Notes: generated by a model not told the origin, from the sequence alone. 64,000 nt of DNA from Streptomyces malachitofuscus (GCF_014650055.1 NZ_BMUF01000005.1:371330-435329), one strand, 5' to 3'; positions 52,953 through 61,689 are shown, numbered from the stretch's first letter. A program made the numbers and translations.

Positions 52953-53426
52953 TCAGCATCCGCAGTCGTCGGCTCCCACGGGTGCGGTCAGCGGGTCGGC
53001 GGCGCGGCGCCCGCGTTCGCGCCAGGTCTCGAACTGGAAACCCTCGCGCACCCAGTACTCGTAGCCGCCGAGCATCTCCTTGACCTGGTACCCGAGTTCG
53101 GCGAGGGCGAGCGCGGCGCGGGCGGCGCCGTTGCAGCCGGGGCCCCAGCAGTACGTCACCACCGGGACGGACGGATCCAGCACTTCGGCTGCCCGTGCGG
53201 GCATGAGGGCGGTGGGGAGGTGCACCGCACCGGGGACATGGCCCTGGTCCCAGGCCTCGGTGGAGCGGCAGTCCACCAGGACGAATCCGGGGTCGCCGCC
53301 GGACGCGAGCGCGGCGGCCACGTCGGAGACGTCGGTGTGGAAGGCGAGGCTCGCGCGGAAGTGGGCGGCGGCCGCGGCCGGGGAGGCGGGGGCGACGTGG
53401 AGGACGGGGTTCACTGTGGTGGTCAT
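52953..53426 (-). CDS. Rhodanese-domain sulfurtransferase
   Basis: A 157-residue single-domain rhodanese: FVLVDCRSTEAWDQGHVPGAVHLP and the active-site loop TYCWGPGCNGA, whose Cys would carry persulfide. The C-terminus ends DDCGC, two further Cys that could exchange sulfur or bind metal. Divergent from an Lrp gene with a dyad at 53447-53473 between. Confidence 0.88.
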   Translation of the reverse strand: MTTTVNPVLHVAPASPAAAAAHFRASLAFHTDVSDVAAALASGGDPGFVLVDCRSTEAWDQGHVPGAVHLPTALMPARAAEVLDPSVPVVTYCWGPGCNGAARAALALAELGYQVKEMLGGYEYWVREGFQFETWRERGRRAADPLTAPVGADDCGC

Positions 53427-53446
53427 GGGAGAGAAACTACGGGCGC

Positions 53447-53473
53447 GGGATCCGTGTCTGAAGTGAGGATCCC
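53447..53473. promoter_or_regulatory. Candidate operator between rhodanese and Lrp genes
   Basis: Inverted repeat GGGATCC-N13-GGATCCC, placed 21 bp from the rhodanese start and 48 bp from the Lrp start. Confidence 0.4.
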
Positions 53474-53520
53474 CGGACCTGCTCTTGATCGGCCGGGGAT
53501 TTCCCTGCTACTTCTCGGGG

Positions 53521-53970
53521 ATGACCGCGTATTCACCGGACGCCACGGACTGGCGCATTCTCGACGTCCTCCAACGGGAGGGACGGGCCAGTTTCGCCGA
53601 GCTCGCCCGCGCCGTCTCGATGTCCGCCAGCGCGGTCACCGAGCGGGTGCGGCGGATGGAGGAGGCCGGGATCATCCGCGGCTATGCGGCGGTGGTGGAC
53701 CCGGAACGGATCGGGCTGCCGATCCTGGCGTTCGTACGGCTGCGTTATCCGACCGGCAACTACAAGCCGTTCCACGACCTCGTCGCCGCCACGCCCGAGA
53801 TCCTGGAGGCGCACCATGTGACGGGCGACGACTGTTTCGTCATCAAGGTCGCCGCCCGCTCGATGCGGCACCTGGAGGAGGTGTCGGGACGGATCGGCGC
53901 GCTCGGCTCGGTGACCACCAGCGTGGTGTACTCCTCGCCGTTGCCGCGCCGCCCCCTGGGCCGCTCCTAG
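53521..53970 (+). CDS. Lrp/AsnC-family regulator of the rhodanese gene
   Basis: A 149-residue Lrp protein: HTH (DATDWRILDVLQREGRASFAE ... MSASAVTERVRRMEEAGIIRGY) and RAM domain. ATG 53521. The divergent rhodanese is its likely target; such pairs are conserved in actinobacteria. Its 3' end overlaps the end of sbcC by 4 bp. Confidence 0.92.
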   Translation: MTAYSPDATDWRILDVLQREGRASFAELARAVSMSASAVTERVRRMEEAGIIRGYAAVVDPERIGLPILAFVRLRYPTGNYKPFHDLVAATPEILEAHHVTGDDCFVIKVAARSMRHLEEVSGRIGALGSVTTSVVYSSPLPRRPLGRS

Positions 53971-56960
53971 CCCGTTCCGCGCCGGCGCAGTTCCGAACCG
54001 GAGCGGCCCTTCACGACCTCCAGCTGGGCGTGTATCCGCCGACGCAGATCGGCGACGTGACTGACGATGCCCACGCTGCGGTCCCGCTCGCGCAGGGAGT
54101 CCAGGACGTCCAGGACCTCGTCGAGCGTCTGGTCGTCCAGGCTGCCGAAGCCCTCGTCGATGAAGAGCGTGTCCAGCCGCACCCCGCCGGCCTCGTCGGT
54201 GACGACGTCCGCGAGACCCAACGCGAGGGCGAGCGAGGCGAAGAAGGTCTCGCCGCCCGAGAGGGTCGCGGTGTCCCGCTCGCGTCCGGTCCAGGCGTCG
54301 ACGACGTGCAGCCCGAGTCCGCTGCGGCCGCGGCCGGTGCGGTCGTCGGAGTGCACGAGGGTGTAGCGCCCGGACGACATGCGGTGCAGCCGTGCGGTCG
54401 CGGCGGCGGCGACCTGTTCGAGGCGGGCGGCGAGGACGTACGACTCCAGCCGCATCCGGCGCTCGTTGTCCGCCGAGGTACCGGCGGCGAGACCGGCCAT
54501 GCGGGCCACCCGGTCGTACTCCTCGCGCAGCGGCCCCAGCCGGCGTACCGCGGCGGTGGCCCGTGCGGAGAGCCGGTCGAGTTCGGCGCAGCGCCGGGCG
54601 GCGGCGTCATGGGCGGAGGCCGCCTCGCGCGCCCTGCGCTCGGCCTCCGCGGCACTGCGCTGCGCGGCGGCGAGGTCGGCGGGCGACCGCTGTGCGGCGG
54701 CCGCGGTCTCCGGCTCGGCGAGGACGGCCCGGACGGCCGCCTCCTCGTGCTGCCATGCGTCCAGGCGCCGTTGCAGGGCTCGATGGGCGGCGTCGTCGAG
54801 GAGGGCGCCGGCGGCGGCCTGCGGGGTGTCGAAGCCCGCGCGGAAGGCGGCGTCGGACAGCCGGGCGTCGGTCTCCTTGAGCCGCTGGGCCGCGGTCTCG
54901 GCGGCGCGCGCTGCGTCGGCGGCGTCCGTGAGCCGCGCGACGTTCTGCTCGAGTTGCGCGGCGCGCGCGGCCACGCTGGCGGCCTCCCCGCGCGCCTGGG
55001 CCAACTCTTCCTCCAGCGCGGCGCGTTCCCGGTCCAGGCGCTCACGGTGCCCCACGCGGGATGCGGCCCGGACGGCCGCCTCTCGCTGGGCGGCGACCCG
55101 CAGTTCGTGCTCGCGCTCCGCGCCGCGCAGTTGTTCCTGCGCGGCGTGCAGCACGGAGGCGGCCTCCCGCGCCTGCGCGTACTGCTGCTCGAGCTCGTCG
55201 ACCACGCGGGAGAGCTGTTCGGTGGGCGTGTCCCCGGCCTCCGCGCTCGCGGCGGCCAGCGCCTCACGTAGCTCGCCCAGCCGCCGCTCGGCCGCCGCGC
55301 GGCTGTCGTCGGCGCTCTGGTGGTCGGCGAGGGCGCGTTCTTCCGTCTCGCGGTCGACGTGTCCGTCGACCTTGCGGGCGGGGGCGGGGTGTTCGGTGGC
55401 ACCGCAGACGGCGCAGGGCTCGCCGTCGGAGAGGCCGGCGGCCAGTTCGGCGGCGATGCCGTTCAGCCGCTGTTCCTTGAGGTCGAGCCAGTGCTGCCGG
55501 GCGGCGAGGGCGCGCTCCCGCGCGGCGCGGGCCCGCTCGGCGGCCGTCTCCGTGTCCTCGGTGAGCCGGTCGCGCGTCCGCGCGGCGTTCAGCCGCTGCC
55601 GCGCGGGATCGCGCTGCACGGCGAGTTCCCCCGCCCGGGTCGCGGCCTGCTGCGCGGACTCGATGCGGGTCTGCAGCCGGGTCCGGGTCTCCTCCCAGCC
55701 GGCGAGCCAGGTCTCCGCCTCCTCCCGGACCTCCACGTCGGCGTGTTCCTGGCGATCCAGGGCGGCCCGCTCGCCGAGGAGTTCCGCCAGTCGCCGCTCG
55801 GCGCGGCGGGCCGACTCCAGACCGCCCAGTTCCTCGGCGGCCCTGCGGGCGGCGACGGCGAGTACGGCCGCCCCCGCGTCCAGCAGCGACGCCGGGAGCA
55901 GGGCTCGCGCGCGCTGCTCGGCACCGGCCGCCCGCCGGTGCTCGGCCTCCGCGGAGTCCCGCATCTCCAGGGCGGGGGCGACGGTCTCCGCCTTGCGGCC
56001 CCGCTCCATGCGGGCCAGGTCCTCCCGGTGGGCCGCGGAAGTCTCCTCGAGCCGCGCCGCCCGCTCACGTGCCTCGGCGAACCGCCGCTGCAGCCGGTCG
56101 CGTTCCCGTACGTCGTCCAGTTCCCGGTCGGCGTACCGGAGGGCGGACTCCGCGGCGGCGAGGCGGCACTGCGCGATGCCGAGCTGTTCCCGCGCGGTGC
56201 TGCGGGCGACGGCGGCCGCGCCCAGCACCGCCTCGGCCAGCCCGGGCTCGCCGGGTTCCAGCGCGGGCAGTTCCATGGTGCCGCCCGCGGCCTGCTGCAT
56301 CCGGTGCGCGTCGGCCAGCAGGCCGCTGTCGCCCTCACGCACCCGGGACTCGGTGAGCCGCCGGCGCTCCGCGAGGCGCTTCTCCACGTCGGCGAAGCGG
56401 CGCGTGTCGAAGAGACGGCCCAGCAGCTTGCCACGGGCCTCGGCGTCGGCGCGCAGGAAGCGGGCGAAGTCGCCCTGGGGCAGCAGCACGACCTGGCAGA
56501 ACTGCTCCCGGCTCATGCCGAGGAGCTGGGTGATCTCCTCGCCGATCTCCTGGTGCGAGCGGCTGAGGTCCTTCCAGCCCCCCGAGGCGGCGTCGCGTTC
56601 GCGCAGCCAGGTCTGGGCCTTGTCCTGGGTGGTGCCGGTGCCGCGCTTCTTGGGCCGCTCCCAGGGCGGCTGCCGGGTGATCTCCAGCCGCCGTCCGGCG
56701 ACGGTGAGCTCCAGGGTGACCTCGGTGCGGGTGGCCGGGGCGGCGTGGTCGCTGCGCAGGGCCATGCCCTGGCCGCTCTGCCGGGCCCCGGGCACGGAGC
56801 CGTACAGCGCGTAGCAGACGGCGTCGAGCACGGAGGTCTTGCCGGCGCCGGTGGGGCCGTGCAGCAGGAACAGTCCCGCGGCGGACAGCTCGTCGAAGTC
56901 GACGCTCTGGGTGCTCCCGAAGGGCCCGAAGGCGGTGAGGTGCAGCCGGTGGAGCCTCAC
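53967..56960 (-). CDS. sbcC: Exonuclease subunit SbcC (SMC-like ATPase)
   Basis: A 997-residue Rad50-type ATPase: N-terminal Walker A LLHGPTGAGKTSVLDAVCYALYG split by the usual spacing, long coiled coils (about 170-480 and 550-850), zinc hook CAVC (about 505), and C-terminal signature TLSGGETFFASLALALGLADV with Walker B TLFIDEGFGSLD. With SbcD it processes hairpins and broken DNA ends. GTG 56960 overlaps the sbcD stop (GTGA). Confidence 0.94.
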   Translation of the reverse strand: MRLHRLHLTAFGPFGSTQSVDFDELSAAGLFLLHGPTGAGKTSVLDAVCYALYGSVPGARQSGQGMALRSDHAAPATRTEVTLELTVAGRRLEITRQPPWERPKKRGTGTTQDKAQTWLRERDAASGGWKDLSRSHQEIGEEITQLLGMSREQFCQVVLLPQGDFARFLRADAEARGKLLGRLFDTRRFADVEKRLAERRRLTESRVREGDSGLLADAHRMQQAAGGTMELPALEPGEPGLAEAVLGAAAVARSTAREQLGIAQCRLAAAESALRYADRELDDVRERDRLQRRFAEARERAARLEETSAAHREDLARMERGRKAETVAPALEMRDSAEAEHRRAAGAEQRARALLPASLLDAGAAVLAVAARRAAEELGGLESARRAERRLAELLGERAALDRQEHADVEVREEAETWLAGWEETRTRLQTRIESAQQAATRAGELAVQRDPARQRLNAARTRDRLTEDTETAAERARAARERALAARQHWLDLKEQRLNGIAAELAAGLSDGEPCAVCGATEHPAPARKVDGHVDRETEERALADHQSADDSRAAAERRLGELREALAAASAEAGDTPTEQLSRVVDELEQQYAQAREAASVLHAAQEQLRGAEREHELRVAAQREAAVRAASRVGHRERLDRERAALEEELAQARGEAASVAARAAQLEQNVARLTDAADAARAAETAAQRLKETDARLSDAAFRAGFDTPQAAAGALLDDAAHRALQRRLDAWQHEEAAVRAVLAEPETAAAAQRSPADLAAAQRSAAEAERRAREAASAHDAAARRCAELDRLSARATAAVRRLGPLREEYDRVARMAGLAAGTSADNERRMRLESYVLAARLEQVAAAATARLHRMSSGRYTLVHSDDRTGRGRSGLGLHVVDAWTGRERDTATLSGGETFFASLALALGLADVVTDEAGGVRLDTLFIDEGFGSLDDQTLDEVLDVLDSLRERDRSVGIVSHVADLRRRIHAQLEVVKGRSGSELRRRGTG

Positions 56961-58120
56961 CGTGCCACCTCCCGCGCAGCGTCGTCCGCGCGGACCGCGT
57001 CGAAGGCGTCGCGCAGCACGGTTCGTTCGTGTGGGTCGGGGCCGGTGCCGCGCACATGGGCCACGAAGTCCTCGGCGATCTGCTGGTCGTCGCGGCCGGC
57101 GAGGCGGCGGGCGTAGGAGACCTCGGGGTCGTCGGCGGTGCGGGCCGGGTCGAAGACGAGGCTGAGGGTGTGCGGGAAGCGCTCGGTGAGCCGGGCCATG
57201 GGGTCGGCCGGGCGGACGGCGTCGGTGAGCGTCGCCTCGACCCACGCGTCCTCGTGCCGCGCCAGGGCGGGGTCGTCGAGCAGTTCCTCCAGGGTGCCGC
57301 GGATCCGGGCCAGGGCGCGCGGCACCGGGCAGTCGACGCGCTCGGCGGTCACTGTCCCGTCCGCGGCCAGGTCGACGAGCCACATGGTCTTGCGGTGGCC
57401 GGCCTCGGAGAAGGAGTACGGCAGCGGGGAGCCGGAGTAGCGGACCCGGTCGGTGAGGGTCTGGCAGCCGTGCAGATGGCCGAGCGCCACGTAGTCTACG
57501 CCGTCGAACACCCCGGCGGGAACGGCGGCCACCCCGCCGACGCTGATGTCCCGCTCGCTGTCGCTGGGTTCGCCGCCGGTGACGAAGGCGTGGGCGAGGA
57601 CCACGGAGCGGGTGCCGGGCGGACGTCCGGCGAGATCGGCGCGGACGCGGTCCATGGCGGCGGCGAGCACCGTCTCGTGTCCGGCCTTCTCCACCGCGAA
57701 CTCGTCCCGCACCAGGGCGGGCTCGAGATAGGGAAGCCCGTAGAAGGCGACGTCCCCCTGCCCGTCGGACAGCACCACCGGTGTGCCGCACGCGGCCGGT
57801 TCGGTCCGCAGATGGATGCCGGCCCGCCCCATGAGTCCGGCGCCGACGCCCAGGCGGCGGGCCGAGTCGTGGTTGCCGGAGATCATCACCGTGGGCACCC
57901 CGAGGCCGGCGAGGCGGTGCAGGGCGTCGTCGAACAGCTCGACCGCGGCGAGCGGAGGCACCGCGCGGTCGTACACGTCTCCCGACACGACCACCACGTC
58001 CACATCGCGCTCACGCACGGTGGTGACGAGGTGGCCGATGAACTCGGCCTGGGCACCGAGCATGCCGACCCGGTGGAAGGACCGGCCGAGGTGCCAGTCG
58101 GAGGTATGCAGAATTCTCAA
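56957..58120 (-). CDS. sbcD: Exonuclease subunit SbcD (Mre11-like nuclease)
   Basis: A 387-residue metallo-nuclease: HTSDWHLGRSF, VVSGDVYDRAVPP, ISGNHDSARRL, AHAFVTGG and YVALGHLHGCQ supply the two-metal site. The start is TTG 58120 with GGAG 7 bp upstream. First gene of sbcD-sbcC. Confidence 0.94.
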   Translation of the reverse strand: MRILHTSDWHLGRSFHRVGMLGAQAEFIGHLVTTVRERDVDVVVVSGDVYDRAVPPLAAVELFDDALHRLAGLGVPTVMISGNHDSARRLGVGAGLMGRAGIHLRTEPAACGTPVVLSDGQGDVAFYGLPYLEPALVRDEFAVEKAGHETVLAAAMDRVRADLAGRPPGTRSVVLAHAFVTGGEPSDSERDISVGGVAAVPAGVFDGVDYVALGHLHGCQTLTDRVRYSGSPLPYSFSEAGHRKTMWLVDLAADGTVTAERVDCPVPRALARIRGTLEELLDDPALARHEDAWVEATLTDAVRPADPMARLTERFPHTLSLVFDPARTADDPEVSYARRLAGRDDQQIAEDFVAHVRGTGPDPHERTVLRDAFDAVRADDAAREVAR

Positions 58121-58436
58121 GATGCCGCTCCGACCTGCACCTGCATGTTTCCCCTAACCCAGCCCCTGTGGTGAGCAGCGACCACGCTAGCCCCCGTCAG
58201 CACCTGCTCCGTCACGGGCCTCAGTCTGCCACCAGCGTCGGGGGTCGGATGGCCGCGATCCGGACGGTGAAGTGCACGCCGTCTCTGATCTTCTTGCGAG
58301 CACGCGCGTTTCGCGGCCCGTGGGGAATTGCCGCATGCCGTACTTCACAAGCGTGACTGCAAAGGCCAATCCCGCCGGCCTGTTCCGGCGCCGCGGCCTC
58401 GGTACTGTGAACGGGTTGCGGAACAAGGAGCCATGA
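58121..58436. other. Intergenic region upstream of sbcD, no gene seen
   Basis: About 316 bp. The GC content falls towards the right end. Promoters for sbcD (minus) and for the frameshifted gene (plus) must lie here, but I identify no convincing boxes, RNA or repeat. Confidence 0.5.
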
Positions 58437-58890
58437 ATGTCACCAGGATTCCCCTTGTACTTCACCGACGAAGAAGGGGTGCGGCATGCAATTGGAAGCG
58501 TCCCTGAGCTGGAAGAAACAATCGAGTCCGGCGACGACTTCGATCCTCCCTACCGCTGTGAGGACAGCGGAGGACGACGCATACGAGTCGTCATATGGGA
58601 CCTCCAATTGCTCTGCCTGCAAATCTTTCCGAGGATTACGACGGCATGTTGGCGGAGATCGTCGAGTCGACGCATCCAGATGGAACCCGCGAGTGGCTCG
58701 AAACGTTCCGCGGCAAGCCTCTCAGGTCGGTCAAGGAGACTTCGAGTGGCGAACACTACGCCGAGCCCGAGAGGTGGGACTCGACGCCACCGGCTTTCTC
58801 CGCCCAGGCGGAACTGTCCGCCATGAGACGTGAGGAGTTCCACGACAAGTGGCTGGGCGTGCGGGCTTCAGAAGATGACAGACGAGGTGC
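58437..58890 (+). pseudogene. Frameshifted low-GC hypothetical gene
   Basis: AAGGAG lies 6 bp before ATG 58437. The first frame reads sensibly for about 63 codons (PLYFTDEEGVRHAIGSVPE, FDPPYRCEDSGGRR, VVIWDLQLLCLQIF). It then turns into low-complexity Arg/Ser and stops at 58826. One frame over (reached by losing one base near 58630), protein-like sequence continues: EDYDGMLAEIVESTHPDGTR, EWLETFRGKPL, HYAEPERWDSTPP, EEFHDKWLG. The natural stop is not seen; that frame stays open into the next gene's 3' end. Codons end in A or T far more often than in neighbouring genes, which suggests transfer and decay. No function known; a sequencing error at one base is an alternative. Confidence 0.6.
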
Positions 58891-58903
58891 CGATACCGAC
58901 CGG

Positions 58904-59530
58904 TCACACGTCTCCGTACGCCTCGCCGCCGAGCTCGAACCCGGCCGTCCCCGCGGTCGCGTCGGCGAGCCAGGCGCGGAAGGCGGGCACGTCGGCGTCC
59001 GGGAGGCCGATCCGGATCGTGACCTCCTCGCCGTAGTGCACGTCGCGCACGTCGCGTCCGGTGGCGCGCAGGTCGTTCTCGACCTTGCCGGCCCGCTGGT
59101 GGTCGACGGTCACGGTGGCCAGCCGGAAGCGGCGCCGGGTGAGGGTGCCGATCGTGTCCAGGGCCTCGCCGACGGCGCCGCCGTACGCGCGGATGAGGCC
59201 GCCCGCGCCGAGCTTGACGCCGCCGTAGTAGCGCGTGACGACGGCGACCACGTAGCGCATGTCACGGCGCAGGAGCATCTGGAGCATGGGGACGCCGGCG
59301 GTGCCGCCGGGTTCGCCGTCGTCGCCGGCCTTCTGGGTGGAGGCGTCGGCGCCGATGACGTAGGCCCAGCAGTTGTGGGTGGCGTCGGCGTGCTCCTTGC
59401 GGACGGCGGCGATGAAGTCCTGCGCCTCCTGCTCGGTGGCCGCCGGGGCGAGGGCGCACAGGAAACGGGAGCGGTTGATCTCGGTCTCGTGCACACCCGC
59501 GCGCGCGACGGTGCGGTACTCGTCCTGCAT
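58904..59530 (-). CDS. YigZ/IMPACT-family protein
   Basis: A 208-residue IMPACT-family protein: INRSRFLCALAPA, EHADATHNCWAYVIG, GDDGEPGGTAGVPMLQMLLRRD and VVTRYYGGVKLGAGGLIRAY are diagnostic; a ferredoxin-like C-terminal domain (about 140-205) follows. Its bacterial role is uncertain; the eukaryotic relative restrains GCN2 kinase. The MITE at 59572-59761 lies 41 bp upstream of its start and separates it from sixA. Confidence 0.9.
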   Translation of the reverse strand: MQDEYRTVARAGVHETEINRSRFLCALAPAATEQEAQDFIAAVRKEHADATHNCWAYVIGADASTQKAGDDGEPGGTAGVPMLQMLLRRDMRYVVAVVTRYYGGVKLGAGGLIRAYGGAVGEALDTIGTLTRRRFRLATVTVDHQRAGKVENDLRATGRDVRDVHYGEEVTIRIGLPDADVPAFRAWLADATAGTAGFELGGEAYGDV

Positions 59531-59571
59531 CCGGCCAGCCTATGCGCCGCCACGCGGGCGGGACGCCGCGG

Positions 59572-59761
59572 CTAGGGTCTGTCGTTTGGATCATGTCGCA
59601 GGGAACCGGCGGTGCCTCGTCAACACCGTGAGCGGGGCCTGGTGCGTGCAGCTGCAAGGCGGAGGAGGGCGCCAGGGCGGAGCCCTGGCAACCGACGACA
59701 ACGCCGCAGATACGCGTGCCGGGCCCCGCGTCTGCGGCGTGATCCAAACGACAGGCCCTAG
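59572..59761. mobile_element. MITE-like element with CTAG target duplication
   Basis: A 190-bp non-coding element. Its ends are 22-bp inverted repeats (59572-59593 and 59740-59761) with one mismatch; they read CTAGGG(T/C)CTGTCGTTTGG inward, and the outer CTAG on both sides could be target duplication of the type made by IS5-family transposases. No transposase is inside. Internal hairpins are present: CCAGGGC/GCCCTGG (about 59670-59690) and CGCCGCAGA/TCTGCGGCG (about 59703-59739). The right end's CTA is also the sixA stop codon, so it inserted exactly at the end of that gene. I recall similar sequences being common in Streptomyces chromosomes. Confidence 0.85.
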
Positions 59762-60300
59762 CGCTTGCCGCCCCGGGGCACGGTCAGCGACGTGAGCAGG
59801 GCGCTGCCGGGGGCGAGGTCCCGCCACCGGGCGCCGCGCCAGGAGAGCACGGCGACCGCGGAGGTGGGGAACTTCGCGCGGACGCGGTCCAGGGTGTCGT
59901 CCAGTCCGTCACCGGCCAGGGCCAGGACGAGGTCCTCGAGCCCCGGGTTGTGGCCGACCAGGAGCAGCGTCTCGACCTCGGCCGGCACCTCGTGGACCAC
60001 GGCCAGCAGCGCGGGACCGTCGGCGTGGTACAGACGCGGGTCGTGACGGACCGGCGGGGGCGTGCCCCACTGGGCGGCGGCCAGTTCCCAGGTCCGGCGT
60101 GCGCGCACCGCGGTGGAGCACAGGGCGAGGCCGGGCAGACAGTCGGTGTCGGCGAGCACCCGTCCGGCGGCGGGCGCGTCCCTGGCGCCGCGCGGGGCGA
60201 GAGGCCGTTCGTGGTCGGTGACGCCCTCCGGGCGGGCGGACTTGGCGTGCCGCAGGACGACCAGGCGGCGCAGGGGTCCCGCGCCGGCGCGCTCGATCAT
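59758..60300 (-). CDS. sixA: SixA-family histidine phosphatase
   Basis: A 180-residue RHG phosphatase: phospho-acceptor His in VVLRHAKSARP, and the second His in LLVGHNPGLEDLVLAL. It dephosphorylates phospho-His or small phosphoesters. The ATG overlaps the upstream gene's stop (ATGA). Its TAG stop lies within the right end of the MITE, so the last residues (SLTVPRGGKR) could have been altered by insertion. Confidence 0.9.
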   Translation of the reverse strand: MIERAGAGPLRRLVVLRHAKSARPEGVTDHERPLAPRGARDAPAAGRVLADTDCLPGLALCSTAVRARRTWELAAAQWGTPPPVRHDPRLYHADGPALLAVVHEVPAEVETLLLVGHNPGLEDLVLALAGDGLDDTLDRVRAKFPTSAVAVLSWRGARWRDLAPGSALLTSLTVPRGGKR

Positions 60301-61022
60301 GCCGGGGACCCCAGGTCGCGGGTGAGGTCGAGGCCGAGCAGACGGTCGGCATAGGCGAAGGTCTCGAAGCGGGCGCCGTCCGGCAGCTCGGGGTCGGTCT
60401 CCACCGCGCGGAGCACTCTCAGCACGCCGGCCGTGTCCAGGTCGTCCTCCCAGGCGGTACGCAGGTCCGCGCGCACCGCGTCCGGGACGGGGCGCGAGGG
60501 CCGGCGGGCCCAGTCGGCGACCGCGCGGCGCCAGCGCCCGAGGGTGTCGCGGGCGACGTCCAGGGCGGCCGGGCCAACCGTGACGGGTGCTCGTCCGGGG
60601 TGTGCGAGCAGGGCCAGGCGCAGTACGGCGGGGTCGATGGAGTCCGGTGGGCCGGGTGCCTCCCAGTGCACGGGTGCCACGGCCAGGCACGGCCCCTCCG
60701 GGGTTTCGGCGCCCTCGCCCGCCACGTGCAGCACCTGCGCCTCGCCCAGACCGGTGCCGGCGTCCCGGCCGTCCTCGAAGGGACGGACGCCGAGGGCCTC
60801 GCCCGCGGCGCGGAGCTCCGCCTGCTGCCGCTCGCCGGTGAGCAGCGCCCACACGGGCGTGCCGCCGAGTTCCAGGGCGCGTACGAGCAGGTCGGCGACG
60901 AGCAGCACACGCAGGTTCGCCGGGTCGAACCCCTGTGTGTGGGCCTCGACCCGGGTCAGCCCCCGCCGGGCGGGGGCTGCGTCCACGGGCTCGCCGGTTC
61001 GGGCGTCGGTGATGCGCAGCAC
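60297..61022 (-). CDS. Cysteinyl-tRNA synthetase/MshC-like protein lacking the HIGH motif
   Basis: A 241-residue protein resembling a shrunken CysS or MshC. The segment FDPANLRVLLVADLLVRALELGGTPVWALL aligns with the nucleotide-binding start of those enzymes, but the HIGH-type motif and zinc-binding Cys are gone. The C-terminus (VRADLRTAWEDDLDTAGVLRVLRAVE ... FETFAYADRLLGLDL) matches the CysS helical domain. Catalytic adenylation is unlikely. GTG 61022 is used. It is coupled with sixA by a 4-bp overlap. Confidence 0.7.
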   Translation of the reverse strand: MLRITDARTGEPVDAAPARRGLTRVEAHTQGFDPANLRVLLVADLLVRALELGGTPVWALLTGERQQAELRAAGEALGVRPFEDGRDAGTGLGEAQVLHVAGEGAETPEGPCLAVAPVHWEAPGPPDSIDPAVLRLALLAHPGRAPVTVGPAALDVARDTLGRWRRAVADWARRPSRPVPDAVRADLRTAWEDDLDTAGVLRVLRAVETDPELPDGARFETFAYADRLLGLDLTRDLGSPA

Positions 61023-61152
61023 GAGGCGAGCGTAGGCGTGCGAGCGGGCGTACGCAGGTATCCCGCACGCTTTTCGGGTCGCCGTGCGCCGTTCCCGGCA
61101 TCGCACGGCTCTCCGGCCGCTAGAGTCGGCGGCCCTCCGGGGCGGCGGTCAC

Positions 61153-61180
61153 GGGAATCACCGCGTGTCCTGCCTCGTTG
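61153..61180 (+). promoter_or_regulatory. Sigma-R type promoter
   Basis: GGGAAT (61153-61158), exactly 18 bp, then GTTG (61177-61180). This is a full match to the Streptomyces sigma-R consensus GGAAT-N18-GTT used in thiol-oxidative stress. It lies 41 bp before the GTG of the CoA-binding protein. Confidence 0.7.
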
Positions 61181-61220
61181 TGCGGAGCGACAGTTCTTCC
61201 ACGATTCCGGGAGGCCGCAG

Positions 61221-61628
61221 GTGTACGGCGACGAGGCAACGGTCCGAAAGATCCTCACCCAGCGCGGTGACACCTGGGCCGTGGTGGGCCTGTCGTCGAA
61301 CCGGCAGCGCGCGGCGTACGGCGTCGCCCAGGTGCTCCAGCGCTTCGGCAAGCGCGTGGTGCCGGTGCACCCGAAGGCCGAGACCGTACACGGCGAGCAG
61401 GGGTACGCCTCGCTCGCGGACATCCCGTTCGACGTGGATGTCGTGGACGTGTTCGTCAACAGCGACCTGGCCGGTGCGGTCGCCGACGAGGCGGTGGCCA
61501 AGGGCGCCGAGGCGGTGTGGTTCCAGCTCGGCGTCATCGACGAGGCGGCCTACGAGCGGACCCGCGCGGCGGGGTTGGACATGGTGATGGACCGCTGCCC
61601 CGCGATCGAGATACCCCGGCTCGGCTGA
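61221..61628 (+). CDS. CoA-binding (YccU-like) protein
   Basis: A 135-residue CoA_binding_2 domain protein: WAVVGLSSNRQRAAYGVAQVL, PVHPKAETVHGEQGYASLADIP, DVVDVFVN and EAVWFQLGVIDEAA. The fold binds CoA; the function is not known. GGGAGG lies 6 bp before GTG 61221. The sigma-R promoter suggests a role in protecting CoA or managing CoA thiols during oxidative stress. Confidence 0.9.
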   Translation: MYGDEATVRKILTQRGDTWAVVGLSSNRQRAAYGVAQVLQRFGKRVVPVHPKAETVHGEQGYASLADIPFDVDVVDVFVNSDLAGAVADEAVAKGAEAVWFQLGVIDEAAYERTRAAGLDMVMDRCPAIEIPRLG

Positions 61629-61689
61629 CCGCTCCCTGGGGCCGCCACGACACGGTGCCGCGAGGGTGCCGTGCCGCCATAATGACGCG

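Noticed and set aside
54379..56814. 811-codon plus-strand frame opposite sbcC
   Set aside because: Ser/Arg/Ala-rich antisense shadow of the coiled-coil gene.
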